Below, piece by piece: positions 52,441 to 62,045 of a stretch of 64,000 nt of DNA. The stretch is from contig NZ_SZTO01000013.1 in the NCBI RefSeq assembly GCF_013369385.1, forward strand, positions 1 through 64,000. The letters run 5' to 3'. Position 1 is the first letter of the stretch. Each line of letters begins with the position of its first letter. The notes below the pieces were generated by a model, which did no database searches, was not told the DNA's origin, and saw only the letters and a list, made by a program, of their open reading frames with translations. The position numbers and the translations under genes were made by a program. Source of the DNA: Vibrio sp. 05-20-BW147 (GTDB lineage Bacteria; Pseudomonadota; Gammaproteobacteria; Enterobacterales; Vibrionaceae).

Positions 52441-53313
52441 TTACTTCTCTTTTTGCGTACTGAATTTACCCAATTCAGACGTCTTCTCATCTTTCAGATA
52501 AAGGTTTTGGTAGCAATAGTTGGTTGCTTCGATATAGCCTTCAACGCTGCCGCAATCAAAACGACGGCCTTTAAACTTGTATGCCAATACACAACCTGCC
52601 TTTGCTTGTTTGAGTAGTGCGTCGGTGATTTGAATTTCGCCGCCTTTACCTGGCTCAGTTTGTTCAATCAGATCAAAAATATCTGGGGTAAGAATGTAAC
52701 GACCAATAATCGCAAGATTACTTGGCGCGGTACCAGGTTCTGGCTTCTCCACCATGTTGTCTACGCGGAAGAGATCGTCTTTGATCATTTCGCCAGAGAT
52801 AACGCCGTATTTATGAGTTTCATTTTCAGGTACTTCCTGAACAGCAACGATCGAACAGCGGAACTGCTTAAACAGCGCGACCATTTGTGCCAAGACACCT
52901 TGTTCTTCATTCACACAAAGGTCATCAGCCAGTACGACGGCAAAAGGTTGATCCCCAACGAGTTCACGGCCCGTTAAGATGGCGTGCCCTAAGCCCTTCA
53001 TCTCACGCTGGCGAATGTAGGTAAAGTTCGCGGAGTCGATCAAAGCACGTACATCTTCCAATAGGGCTTCTTTGTTGGTACCACTAATCTGATGTTCTAG
53101 TTCGTAGTTTTTATCGAAGTGATCCATGATTGAATGCTTACCACGACCAGTCACAATGCACATTCCGTCCATACCCGCTTGGATGGCTTCCTCCACACCG
53201 TATTCGATCAGAGGTTTGTTCACCACTGGCATCATTTCTTTTGGCATCGATTTGGTCGCAGGTAAGAAGCGAGTGCCGTAGCCAGCGGCAGGGAAAAGGC
53301 ATTTTTTAATCAT
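52441..53313 (-). CDS. galU: UTP-glucose-1-phosphate uridylyltransferase
   Basis: Makes UDP-glucose from UTP and glucose-1-phosphate for LPS, capsule and trehalose. 290 residues. Nucleotide-binding start KKCLFPAAGYGTRFLPATKS, then PLIEYGVEEAIQAGM, VVLADDLCV and the metal/substrate region VDNMVEKPEPG, ending KFSTQKEK. ATG at 53313. Single-gene unit upstream of uvrA. Confidence 0.96.
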   Translation of the reverse strand: MIKKCLFPAAGYGTRFLPATKSMPKEMMPVVNKPLIEYGVEEAIQAGMDGMCIVTGRGKHSIMDHFDKNYELEHQISGTNKEALLEDVRALIDSANFTYIRQREMKGLGHAILTGRELVGDQPFAVVLADDLCVNEEQGVLAQMVALFKQFRCSIVAVQEVPENETHKYGVISGEMIKDDLFRVDNMVEKPEPGTAPSNLAIIGRYILTPDIFDLIEQTEPGKGGEIQITDALLKQAKAGCVLAYKFKGRRFDCGSVEGYIEATNYCYQNLYLKDEKTSELGKFSTQKEK

Positions 53314-53498
53314 TGAATAGTGTCCTTATCAAATCGAACTCCTCACCGAAACAATACGCATGTAAAAATTAAAGCCGAGCGCGCAGCATTTCCTTTGTGG
53401 TGTGTTGTTCCATAAACAGTTAGTTATCATTAGGGGCGATTCTAACCTGTTATTTTGTCATACGTTACACTCTAAAGGAAAATTCGCGATCTTCTTAC

Positions 53499-54146
53499 TT
53501 ATGAGATCAAATTTTGGTCAGCCCACGCGGCAGCTTGGACACGATTCTTCACGGAGAGCTTTCTAAAGGTTTGATAGAGATGCGACTTAACCGTAAATTC
53601 GCTGATGAACAAATCTTCGGCTATTTGAGTGTTAGATTTCCCGGATTGAACACATCTCAGTACTTGGATTTCGCGAATGGTAAGATCGACATTCACTGGT
53701 GAAGTATGTGACGAAACCATATTGCGATAATAGTGAAGCAACTGTGCGCTGACATCCCTAGGCAACCAGTTTTTTCCATTGATGACTGAACAAATGCCTT
53801 CGGCCATTTTTTCTAATCCGCTGTCACGATAAAAAATGGCTTTACATTGACCAAAGCTCACCAGTTCTTCCGTTGTTAAACGGTTTGGGACATTGAGCAG
53901 CACAATCTCGAAGCTTTTCCAGATAAGAGGCAAGTTCTTTATCTCTTTCAACAGCGCTTTGTGCTGTTGGTAGTCGATAAGCAGAATGCGATTACGATGA
54001 TTAGGATCCGCTTGCATGAGAGTCGCAGGTGTTATGGTCGGTATCTCCATCTCGATTTTTTTGGAGAGTTTTTCGATAAAATCTGGCGTTTGTTCGTTCT
54101 GCAGACTGATAAAGAATGGCTTGCGTGCATAAGACGATTTTCTCAT
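53499..54146 (-). CDS. qstR: LuxR-type competence regulator QstR
   Basis: In V. cholerae QstR links quorum sensing and chitin (TfoX) signals to DNA-uptake and type VI secretion genes. This 215-residue homologue has an N-terminal receiver-like half without the phosphoacceptor aspartate pattern and a C-terminal LuxR helix-turn-helix (LTIREIQVLRCVQSGKSNTQ; IAEDLFISEFTVKSHL). The location between galU and ssb is the same as in V. cholerae. Divergent from ssb. Confidence 0.85.
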   Translation of the reverse strand: MRKSSYARKPFFISLQNEQTPDFIEKLSKKIEMEIPTITPATLMQADPNHRNRILLIDYQQHKALLKEIKNLPLIWKSFEIVLLNVPNRLTTEELVSFGQCKAIFYRDSGLEKMAEGICSVINGKNWLPRDVSAQLLHYYRNMVSSHTSPVNVDLTIREIQVLRCVQSGKSNTQIAEDLFISEFTVKSHLYQTFRKLSVKNRVQAAAWADQNLIS

Positions 54147-54434
54147 AACAATCCCCTTTTCTAGTTAACAATCGAATAAGCGGGTTAAAAGTTGTCACCA
54201 TTATTGCTTTAAGGCTACAGCTCTCTATATGAAATGCGTTGAATTTCAAATCAGAAAGTAAATGAGATTTCTGTTAGTATGAGCAAAACGTATGCTGGCT
54301 CCTAAAATAAACAATTTTTAATCTGGTTCGTTGACGTTGAACTCGCTCTATGAGGACTATTTTTACCGTGGATAAAAGCATGCTATGCTAGTGCGCTAAA
54401 TTTAATTAATACCGAAAGCTTAACGGAGCACATC

Positions 54435-54974
54435 ATGGCCAGCCGTGGAATTAACAAAGTAATCTTGGTGGGGAACTTAGGTAACGACCCTGAAATTCGT
54501 TACATGCCAAGTGGCGGTGCAGTTGCGAACATTACGATTGCCACTTCAGAAACTTGGCGCGATAAAGCGACTGGCGAACCGCGTGAGAAAACCGAATGGC
54601 ACCGTGTCACTTTATACGGAAAGTTGGCAGAAGTTGCTGGGGAATACCTCCGCAAAGGTTCTCAAGTATACATTGAAGGACAATTGCAAACGCGTAAATG
54701 GCAAGACCAGAGTGGTCAAGACCGTTACTCAACCGAAGTGGTTGTACAAGGCTACAATGGCATTATGCAAATGTTGGGTGGCCGTCAGCAGCAAGGTGGC
54801 GCTCCAGCGATGGGTGGTGCTCCGCAGCAGCAACAAGGTGGTTGGGGTCAGCCTCAACAGCCAGCCGCACAGCCGTCTTACCAAAAACAGGCTCCAGCGC
54901 AACAACAGCCAATGCAGTCTCAGCCTCAGTATAATGAGCCTCCAATGGACTTTGACGACGACATTCCATTTTAA
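54435..54974 (+). CDS. ssb: Single-stranded DNA-binding protein
   Basis: Tetrameric SSB for replication and repair. 179 residues: OB-fold start [20 protein letters not shown], middle [20 protein letters not shown], then a glycine/glutamine-rich disordered linker (about 115-168), and the acidic tip MDFDDDIPF that recruits repair proteins. ATG at 54435 follows aacggagcacatc. Confidence 0.98.
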   Translation: MASRGINKVILVGNLGNDPEIRYMPSGGAVANITIATSETWRDKATGEPREKTEWHRVTLYGKLAEVAGEYLRKGSQVYIEGQLQTRKWQDQSGQDRYSTEVVVQGYNGIMQMLGGRQQQGGAPAMGGAPQQQQGGWGQPQQPAAQPSYQKQAPAQQQPMQSQPQYNEPPMDFDDDIPF

Positions 54975-54994
54975 GCCGTCGCTAAACATAGACG

Positions 54995-55017
54995 AAAGCC
55001 GCGATTTCCGCGGCTTT
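54995..55017 (+). terminator. Intrinsic terminator of ssb
   Basis: A 9-bp perfect stem aaagccgcg/cgcggcttt with a 5-base loop and T-run. Confidence 0.85.
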
Positions 55018-55117
55018 TTCAATGACACTTCTCACATCTACTGAGAGCAGATTGTTAACCATTCACTTATCAAGTATATAGACACAAACGGTATATGATG
55101 AATGGAAAAGGAATTCG

Positions 55118-57118
55118 GTGTTCATGAGGTATACCCCGACTCTAAAACTCAGTACTCGATTGGTGGCTTTTGTCACTATGATCGTAATCAGTGCCATGTT
55201 CATTTTGTTTGTGGGCGGCACCCTGTCATTTAAGAAGCTTGGACAAGAGTATCTTAACCATTATCTCGCAGGCATCGTTGAAGTGCTTGATAAAGAGATG
55301 GAGGATCCTGACGCTGCGTATTCGATGCAACGGTGGATGCCTAAGATGCTGCAAGCATCTAACATTGTTGAAATGAAGCTTTTCACCGATGCTGGTGTTG
55401 TTTATCGCTTCAAAGATACGTCCCCTCAAATTGATGTAAATCGACTTTACGAACAAAGTTATGTGTTGCAACGCAATCCTGGCTATCGAGTGGAGTTTAA
55501 AGCAACGCCTCCCTACGTTGGCTTTGGATATTCGTTTCAGGCGCTATGGTCAATTACGCTCGCTGTTGGGTTAATCGTTTTTTGTTTGATGCGCGGCGTG
55601 AAATGGCTCAAAGAGCAGCTGTATGGTTCTGAGCTGCTTGAAGAGCGTGGCCGTATGATTTTGGCAGGGCGAGTTGAACAGTATGCCAAAGGTGATGAGA
55701 GAGAATGGCCGTATACAGCGAGCGAAGCGCTTGATGTCCTAATCGAAGAGTTGCAGGATGCTCGCCAAGAGCGCAGCCGTTTCGATACCTTTATTCGAAC
55801 GCAAACTTTCCTTGATAAATTAACTGGCACCGCCAACCGCGTATTGTTTGACAACAAGTTGGAATCTGCTCTACACGAAAGCGCAGCTCAGGGTGCGGTT
55901 CTTTTGCTTCGTATTGCGGACTGGAAAAGTGTTTCTGAGGAAAATGATAAACAGGTTGCAGACGACTTTATTATTGAAGTGGGGAGCCTGATTTCAAATC
56001 TAGTGCAGCGTTATCCAGAAGTGGTCTTTTCTCGATATTATCAAGCAGATTTTGCCTTATTTATTCCTCACTTAGGCGCTAAAGATGTCGCGAATCTTGC
56101 CGCTCAATGTGTTAGGCAAATGGAAAAACTCACCCCGCCTTATCCTCTTGATAAAGAAAACTGGTGTCATATTGGTATCACCATGTACCAAGAGGGAGAG
56201 CGGCATAGCCAAATCATGGATGAAGCCGAAACGGCATTGAGGAGCGCCCAATTACAGAACAATAATAACTGGAGCCGATTTAAGAAGTGGAATCATATTG
56301 ATGAGGCAAGAGGTAGTGTTAAGTGGCGTACCATTTTTGAGACGGCTCTGTCAGCTGAAAATGTGTTAGTCTTCGGACAGTTGTCTTATTTATTAGACGG
56401 ACAGCAGTTAAATCCATTGCATACTGAGTTAACCTGCCGAATTGTGGACCCAGAGAATGGCATCGTGAAAGCTTCTCGCTACATGTCGGCTTTGAAACAA
56501 GTAGGATTTGAGAGTCAGATGGACCGAGCGGTCATTCGCAAAGTCTTCGCTCATTTACGCTCTAATGCTGAGAAAGTCGAACCTGTATCATTGAATCTTC
56601 ACGTCATACCATTTGCTAATCGTCATTATTTCAAATGGTTCCGTGATGAACTGCTACAGTTACCTAGTGAGTACCGAACAAAGTTGAGCTTTGAGTTTGT
56701 AGAAAGTCATTTAGTTCGACATTTGGATTATATGAGACCTGTGGCCAAAATGCTGTCGGGGCTAGGATGCCAATTGGTGGTTGGGCAGGCGGGAAGAACC
56801 ATAGTCAGTACCCACTATCTGAAAGATCTGAATGTGGACTACTTAAAACTGCATCGAAGCCTGACAAAAAAAATAGAACAACGCCATGAAAACCAGTTGT
56901 TTGTTCGTAGTATGCTGGGTGCCGGAGACGGAACGAAAGTGAAAGTTATTGCGGTGGGCGTTGAGAGCAAACAAGAGTGGGCCACTCTTGTGGAGTTGGG
57001 AATACATGGTGGTCAAGGGCGTTATTTCTCGATAGAAAGTCAGTGGTTGCCTCCAGCGTTAGCCACGGAAGAAAAACAGACAAAGACAGTGAGGCGTAAT
57101 CGCTGGCGTCGAAAATAA
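55118..57118 (+). CDS. mshH: MSHA biogenesis protein MshH (CsrD-like, degenerate GGDEF/EAL)
   Basis: A 666-residue inner-membrane protein: two N-terminal helices around a periplasmic loop (about 15-35 and 145-162), a HAMP-like/coiled region, then a degenerate GGDEF domain (the site reads YQADF, not GGDEF) and a degenerate EAL domain (ELTCRIVD in place of EAL). It is the CsrD homologue, which in E. coli promotes decay of the CsrB/C RNAs and lacks c-di-GMP turnover. The start is GTG at 55118 (aagga spacing 6) or ATG at 55124. First gene of the MSHA cluster. Confidence 0.9.
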   Translation: MFMRYTPTLKLSTRLVAFVTMIVISAMFILFVGGTLSFKKLGQEYLNHYLAGIVEVLDKEMEDPDAAYSMQRWMPKMLQASNIVEMKLFTDAGVVYRFKDTSPQIDVNRLYEQSYVLQRNPGYRVEFKATPPYVGFGYSFQALWSITLAVGLIVFCLMRGVKWLKEQLYGSELLEERGRMILAGRVEQYAKGDEREWPYTASEALDVLIEELQDARQERSRFDTFIRTQTFLDKLTGTANRVLFDNKLESALHESAAQGAVLLLRIADWKSVSEENDKQVADDFIIEVGSLISNLVQRYPEVVFSRYYQADFALFIPHLGAKDVANLAAQCVRQMEKLTPPYPLDKENWCHIGITMYQEGERHSQIMDEAETALRSAQLQNNNNWSRFKKWNHIDEARGSVKWRTIFETALSAENVLVFGQLSYLLDGQQLNPLHTELTCRIVDPENGIVKASRYMSALKQVGFESQMDRAVIRKVFAHLRSNAEKVEPVSLNLHVIPFANRHYFKWFRDELLQLPSEYRTKLSFEFVESHLVRHLDYMRPVAKMLSGLGCQLVVGQAGRTIVSTHYLKDLNVDYLKLHRSLTKKIEQRHENQLFVRSMLGAGDGTKVKVIAVGVESKQEWATLVELGIHGGQGRYFSIESQWLPPALATEEKQTKTVRRNRWRRK

Positions 57119-57130
57119 GAAGAAAAATTG

Positions 57131-58573
57131 ATGAATGTGAAGTCATTTCTAGAAAAATTAAAAGGACAAAAATCGGTGGGGCGTCAACGGTATGTGATGC
57201 TTCAACCCGATGCCGTCTATTTTGTCTCTCATGATGAACAGAATTCTTCTCCTTATGAGGCAATAGAAGAGAGCTGGGAAAAAGCGCTGGATAAAGTATT
57301 GCAGACGCAATTTACGCCAAATGAGACAATCACCGTTGTTCTTGCCAGTCATCATTACCAAGTTTTTCAAATTGACAAGCCTGCGGTGCCTCGTGAAGAG
57401 TGGCCTGAAGCGCTGCCTTTTTTAGTCAAAGACCTTATCTCCGAGCGTCCGACAGAGATTGTTGCCGATGCTCAGCTATTGCCAAATAGCAACAAGCTTC
57501 AAGTCTATGTCTTGTCTAAAAAAATCCTAGACAAGCTTCTGGTTGTTGTTGCACAAAATCAATGTGAACTGGGTTCGATCGTCCCTGAGGATGAAATTTG
57601 GGCGCAGAGTGCAGGGGAGTTGGCCAATTTTCTATTGCTGCAGCGTAGTGTTAAAGGCCAGTTTAAGCTAGGGGCGTTTGTGGAACATACCCCTATGTTT
57701 CAACGTACAATGCGCTCAGTCTTTCCGCCGTTGACTGGGGAGTCCGCCAGTGAGTTACAGCTTGATGGTTTGGCTCTCGAGCTTCAGCGCTCACTGGATT
57801 ACCTTTCCTCTCAGGTGAAAGGCATTTCTCTTAATCAACTGAAAATTTGTTGTGACGATGAAGATCAAGAGACACTAGTAGCGGCATTGAATGAACGCTT
57901 GAGTGCTAACGCCTCGTTGTTAAATGAATCTATGGCTCCCTCAGGGAGTCTCGCGGTACAGTGTGCTGCGCTACAAACCACATTTTCAGTCAATCTTTAC
58001 CCAGAATATCTCAAGCCTAAAAAAGAGCTCTTTTCTCTAAATACTGTTGTTGCTTCTTTGGGGGCAACTTCTTTAATGCTGCTGCTTATTTTTGCTCTAA
58101 CCTTATGGCAAAAAATGGGGGTAGATAACCAGTTGGCTGAACTGAATGCGCAAACTCAACAATTGCGTCAGCAGGTGGCAGAGCAGCAATCGAAGCTTGA
58201 AAAACATAAGCCATCTTCTGAAAAAATGGCGGCTGTTGAGCGGCTAAAAGTCAAAGTGCGTGCACAAGAAGCTTCTCTCGCTGCAATCAGTCAATATGAT
58301 GCCTCTTTGCAAACGGGCTACTCGAGTATGATGCAGTCGTTGGCGAAGTTGGGGCGCAACGACATCTCGCTGACCGATATTCATGTTGTCGGGACGAACC
58401 TCGATATTAAAGGGTTGGCGATCAGCGCAAATGCAGTACCCAATTGGGTCAACCAATTTAAACTGGAGACCCCTTTAGTGGGGCGCAACTTCGATAAGGT
58501 TAGCATTAGCCGTAATGAGGATGATGTGATCACATTTGAACTCAAAACTCGAGCTGAAGGGAACGGCAAATGA
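57131..58573 (+). CDS. mshI: MSHA biogenesis protein MshI (PilM/GspL-like)
   Basis: 480 residues: a cytoplasmic PilM-like N-terminal domain, one membrane helix (about 307-325, VVASLGATSLMLLLIFALTL), and a periplasmic coiled coil with PilN-like fold (LAELNAQTQQLRQQVAEQQS). It thus fuses the PilM and PilN roles of the type IV pilus alignment complex. ATG at 57131 was taken; a TTG one codon earlier is possible. Overlaps mshJ by four bases. Confidence 0.88.
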   Translation: MNVKSFLEKLKGQKSVGRQRYVMLQPDAVYFVSHDEQNSSPYEAIEESWEKALDKVLQTQFTPNETITVVLASHHYQVFQIDKPAVPREEWPEALPFLVKDLISERPTEIVADAQLLPNSNKLQVYVLSKKILDKLLVVVAQNQCELGSIVPEDEIWAQSAGELANFLLLQRSVKGQFKLGAFVEHTPMFQRTMRSVFPPLTGESASELQLDGLALELQRSLDYLSSQVKGISLNQLKICCDDEDQETLVAALNERLSANASLLNESMAPSGSLAVQCAALQTTFSVNLYPEYLKPKKELFSLNTVVASLGATSLMLLLIFALTLWQKMGVDNQLAELNAQTQQLRQQVAEQQSKLEKHKPSSEKMAAVERLKVKVRAQEASLAAISQYDASLQTGYSSMMQSLAKLGRNDISLTDIHVVGTNLDIKGLAISANAVPNWVNQFKLETPLVGRNFDKVSISRNEDDVITFELKTRAEGNGK

Positions 58574-59220
58574 AGCAACAATGGAATGATTTGAACGCCA
58601 AGTTTCTCGCGTTAAGTGGGCGTGAGAAGTGGCTTATTACCTTGTGTGGTTTTGTGGTTGTGATTTTGGTGCTGTTTACTTTGGTGGTAGAGCCCGCTTG
58701 GAAAGAGTTGTCATCGAAAAAAGCACAACTTGTGAGTGTCCAACAAAGTAACCAAAAGCTTCAGGGTGACTTGCTCGTTATTCAAGCTAAGCTCAATAAA
58801 GATCCAAATAGAGATATCGAGATTGAGATGAAAAGCTTGCTGGCTCGTAGTCAAGATCTTGGGCTGCAGCTGTCTGAGTTAATTGGTAATCTGTTATCAC
58901 CTAGCCAGATGGCGGAGCTACTGGAAAGCGTCTTGGATGGGACGAAAGGCATTAAGCTTATTGCATTGGAATCGCTGCGTGCAGAACCGATTGAGGGCAA
59001 TCCAGAAAATTCCGAATATTCGGGGTATTACTTGCACCCGGTTCGGCTTGAAATGACCGGTGACTTCTTCGCCATTCAAGCCTATTTGAACAAATTGGAA
59101 AACTTGCCAGTGAGATATTATTGGCGAAGCTTTCACTATCAAGTGGAAAAATACCCTCAGGCGAGAGTCGTGCTGGAGGTTTACACCCTAGGGACAAGAC
59201 AGGAGTTTATCGGTGGTTAG
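58570..59220 (+). CDS. mshJ: MSHA biogenesis protein MshJ (PilO-like)
   Basis: 216 residues with a single N-terminal membrane helix (WLITLCGFVVVILVLFTLVV, about 18-37) and a periplasmic coiled coil and domain with FFAIQAYLNKLENLPVRYYW, as in PilO. It forms the inner-membrane alignment complex with MshI. ATGA overlap with mshI; overlaps mshK start by eight bases. Confidence 0.88.
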   Translation: MKQQWNDLNAKFLALSGREKWLITLCGFVVVILVLFTLVVEPAWKELSSKKAQLVSVQQSNQKLQGDLLVIQAKLNKDPNRDIEIEMKSLLARSQDLGLQLSELIGNLLSPSQMAELLESVLDGTKGIKLIALESLRAEPIEGNPENSEYSGYYLHPVRLEMTGDFFAIQAYLNKLENLPVRYYWRSFHYQVEKYPQARVVLEVYTLGTRQEFIGG

Positions 59221-59533
59221 GTATCTTGTGCTATCTCTAATGTTGTTCTGCAGTCCATCCTATGCGACTCAGGACCCCACCGCGCCGTTAGGTTGGACAA
59301 AGCCTTCTCAAACCAAAAGTGCGGGGCAAGTTCAGTATCGTTTGCCAACATTGCAAAGCATCGTTTGCCAGTCACCCAAAGAGTGTGTTGCGATTTTAAA
59401 TGATGATGTGGTCAGTGTCGGAGAAACGATTCGAGGTTATAAAGTCACTCAAATTGATTCAGAAGTGGTGACGTTGAAGAGAGGCTCAAAGGTATGGAAA
59501 TTAGAGCTTTTTAATCTGGATATAAAAGAATAA
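59213..59533 (+). CDS. mshK: MSHA biogenesis protein MshK (PilP-like)
   Basis: 106 residues with a signal peptide (VRYLVLSLMLFCSPSYA), so periplasmic. The C-terminal half YRLPTLQSIVCQSPKECVAI...GYKVTQIDSEVVTLKRGSK (in parts) resembles the small beta-domain of PilP/GspC homology regions that touch the secretin. GTG start at 59213 inside mshJ. Confidence 0.82.
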   Translation: MVRYLVLSLMLFCSPSYATQDPTAPLGWTKPSQTKSAGQVQYRLPTLQSIVCQSPKECVAILNDDVVSVGETIRGYKVTQIDSEVVTLKRGSKVWKLELFNLDIKE

Positions 59534-59548
59534 TAGGGTTTGAATCAA

Positions 59549-61189
59549 ATGCGCAAGATTGTAGTAGGAATTATCATTGCCTCGCTGATGGGGTGCTCGA
59601 TGGGGCACAGGGATCCCGTTGAAGTCAAACAGACCTTAAATCAGTCCATCAATGAGGCGAATAGCCGTGCACTAGATGACCTTCCTCCCTCTGTTGAAGA
59701 AGATTTGATGCCAGAGCTAGAAACGAGTAATGCCAATACGAGCAACACGGTAAAGCGCTTTAGAATTAAAGCCAGTGGTGTTGAAGCAAGGCAGTTCTTT
59801 ACCTCATTAATTAAGGGAACTGAGTTTAGTGTCGCGGTTCATCCCGATGTAACCGGCCGAATCACCTTGAATGTCAGTGATGTAACCTTGGATGACATCT
59901 TGATGATTGTGCAAGATATGTACGGTTATGATGTGATGAAAACAGGTAAAGTGATTCAAGTGTATCCAGCAGGTTTACGCACGGTGACCATTCCTGTTGA
60001 TTACATTCAGTTCCAACGTTCAGGCCGCTCGTTGACCAGTATTGTCACGGGTTCAGTGACCTCAACCGGTTCAACCAGTTCTGGTGGTGATTCTGATTCC
60101 AATAATAGTTCCAGTAATAACAGTTCCAACAATGGAGATACCACAACGACTTCCAGTGGTGGTACTCGTATTGAAACCATCACTGAAAGCGATTTTTGGC
60201 CGCTCTTGCAACAGGCGGTCGCAAATCTGATTGGTTCTGGCAAGGGGCAAAGTGTAGTGGTCACGCCGCAAGCAGGTGTGATTACCGTTCGAGCTTTCCC
60301 TGATGAGATTCGTGAAGTAAGACAGTTCCTTGGCATTTCTCAGGAGCGTATGCAGCGCCAAGTGATTCTCGAAGCCAAGATCCTTGAAGTGACCTTGAGT
60401 GACGGCTATCAGCAGGGCATCAACTGGTCCAATATCTCGGCTTCAATTGGTAACTCAGGCAGTATTGTGGTGAATAGACCGGGCTCAACCGTTTTACCTG
60501 GTTTAGATGCCATTGGTTCACTGCTCGGTGGTCAAACGAACGTTACCATTTCTGACGGTAGTTTTGAGGCTGTGCTGAGTTTTATGTCGACGCAAGGCGA
60601 TCTTAATGTGCTTTCCAGCCCACGAGTGACCGCTTCGAACAACCAGAAAGCGGTGATCAAAGTGGGTAGTGACCAATACTACGTAACGTCATTGTCTAGC
60701 AATGCGGGCAACGGGGAGAACTCCAATGCGGTGCCTGAAGTGACGTTAACACCATTCTTCTCTGGAATTTCGTTAGATGTGACGCCACAAATAGACGACA
60801 AAGGGAACGTCTTCCTGCATGTACACCCTGCGGTGATTGAGGTGGAGGAGGAAACCAAACAGTTGAACTTAGGTGGTGATTTCCAAAATATCACTCTGCC
60901 ATTGGCGAAAAGCTCGATTCGTGAATCGGATTCTGTGATTCGTGCTCGTGATGGCGATGTGGTGGTGATTGGCGGTTTGATGAAATCGAACACCGTTGAA
61001 CGTGTTTCGAAAGTGCCGTTTTTCGGTGATATTCCGGCCTTAGGTCATTTATTCCGTAATACCTCGAATTTAACTCAGAAAACTGAGTTAGTGATTTTAC
61101 TCAAGCCGACGGTTGTTGGGGTGAATACTTGGCAAAAAGAATTGGAACGTTCACGTGACTTACTTCAGGAGTGGTTTCCTGACCAATAG
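59549..61189 (+). CDS. mshL: MSHA secretin MshL
   Basis: Outer-membrane secretin through which the MSHA pilus exits. 546 residues. Lipoprotein signal MRKIVVGIIIASLMGC with lipobox LMGC. N-domains (ASGVEARQFFTSLIKGTEFS), a low-complexity Ser/Asn/Gly/Thr stretch near residues 170-205, then the secretin core ending in the typical VVVIGGLMKSNTVERVSKVP and FFGDIPALGHLFRNTSN. ATG at 59549 was chosen over TTG at 59540. Confidence 0.95.
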   Translation: MRKIVVGIIIASLMGCSMGHRDPVEVKQTLNQSINEANSRALDDLPPSVEEDLMPELETSNANTSNTVKRFRIKASGVEARQFFTSLIKGTEFSVAVHPDVTGRITLNVSDVTLDDILMIVQDMYGYDVMKTGKVIQVYPAGLRTVTIPVDYIQFQRSGRSLTSIVTGSVTSTGSTSSGGDSDSNNSSSNNSSNNGDTTTTSSGGTRIETITESDFWPLLQQAVANLIGSGKGQSVVVTPQAGVITVRAFPDEIREVRQFLGISQERMQRQVILEAKILEVTLSDGYQQGINWSNISASIGNSGSIVVNRPGSTVLPGLDAIGSLLGGQTNVTISDGSFEAVLSFMSTQGDLNVLSSPRVTASNNQKAVIKVGSDQYYVTSLSSNAGNGENSNAVPEVTLTPFFSGISLDVTPQIDDKGNVFLHVHPAVIEVEEETKQLNLGGDFQNITLPLAKSSIRESDSVIRARDGDVVVIGGLMKSNTVERVSKVPFFGDIPALGHLFRNTSNLTQKTELVILLKPTVVGVNTWQKELERSRDLLQEWFPDQ

Positions 61190-61199
61190 TAGATAAACC

Positions 61200-62045
61200 A
61201 TGTATTTACAGCATTTTGGTTTTCATACTCAGCCTTTTTCACAAACCCCAAATACGGAACTTTTTTTGGGGTTAGGGCCCCATTTTGAAGCTATTCAAAC
61301 AGTGATGGCTGCGCTAGAAATGGGAGAAGGGATCGTCAAAGTGACGGGTGAAGTCGGCACAGGGAAAACCATGGTGTGTCGCATGTTGATCGACCAGTTG
61401 AGTGACAAAGTGAACTTGGTTTATTTACCCAATCCCGTCTTGAGTGGTCACGAGTTGCAAATGGCAATTGCACGAGAAATGGGTTTAAAGGTGTATGACT
61501 CCGTTAGCTTGGTGCCGCTGATTCAAGAATCACTCATTGGCATGCGACAGCGTGGCGTCAAAACAGTATTGCTGGTGGATGAAGCTCAAGCCTTACCACT
61601 TGAAGCGATGGAAGCACTACGTTTGTTTGGTAATTTAGAAACGGAACAGGAAAAGCTGTTACAGATGGTTTTATTTGGACAGCCGGAGCTCGACGAGCGT
61701 ATCGCGCAACATGAATTGAGACAGTTTCGCCAGCGAATCACCTTCAGCTGTCAACTTAGGGCGTTAACCTTGGAAGAGGGCGTCGCGTTTATTGATAGCC
61801 GCCTAAGTAAAGCTGGAAGCGAGCGTGAATACCTCACGTTGGAACAAAAGAAAGCACTTTGGCGTGGCGCGGGTGGCATTCCTCGCTTAATTAATCAGTT
61901 GTGTCATAAGGCATTTTTGTTGGCCTACATGCAAAAGCAACATCAGGTGACCAATCATCATTTGTTTACCGCGATTCATGACACTTATGACGCTTGTAAA
62001 CCGTTGTTTAAAAAACCAGTACTTTGGGGATGGAGAGCATCTTGA
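61200..62045 (+). CDS. mshM: MSHA AAA+ ATPase MshM (ExeA-like)
   Basis: 281 residues. Starts MYLQHFGFHTQPFSQTPNTE, Walker A GEVGTGKT at about 50-57, Walker B LLVDEAQALP, sensor arginines in QFRQRITFSCQLRAL. ExeA-type ATPases help assemble secretins in the outer membrane and remodel peptidoglycan; MshM probably does this for MshL. Start ATG follows the mshL stop by 10 bases. Confidence 0.93.
   Translation: MYLQHFGFHTQPFSQTPNTELFLGLGPHFEAIQTVMAALEMGEGIVKVTGEVGTGKTMVCRMLIDQLSDKVNLVYLPNPVLSGHELQMAIAREMGLKVYDSVSLVPLIQESLIGMRQRGVKTVLLVDEAQALPLEAMEALRLFGNLETEQEKLLQMVLFGQPELDERIAQHELRQFRQRITFSCQLRALTLEEGVAFIDSRLSKAGSEREYLTLEQKKALWRGAGGIPRLINQLCHKAFLLAYMQKQHQVTNHHLFTAIHDTYDACKPLFKKPVLWGWRAS

Noticed and set aside
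53499..54146. Annotating the gene as a generic two-component response regulator
   Set aside because: No convincing phosphoacceptor pattern; synteny with galU and ssb and the length fit QstR.
60071..60361. Minus-strand ORFs opposite the mshL low-complexity region
   Set aside because: Shadow of Ser/Asn/Thr/Gly codons in mshL.
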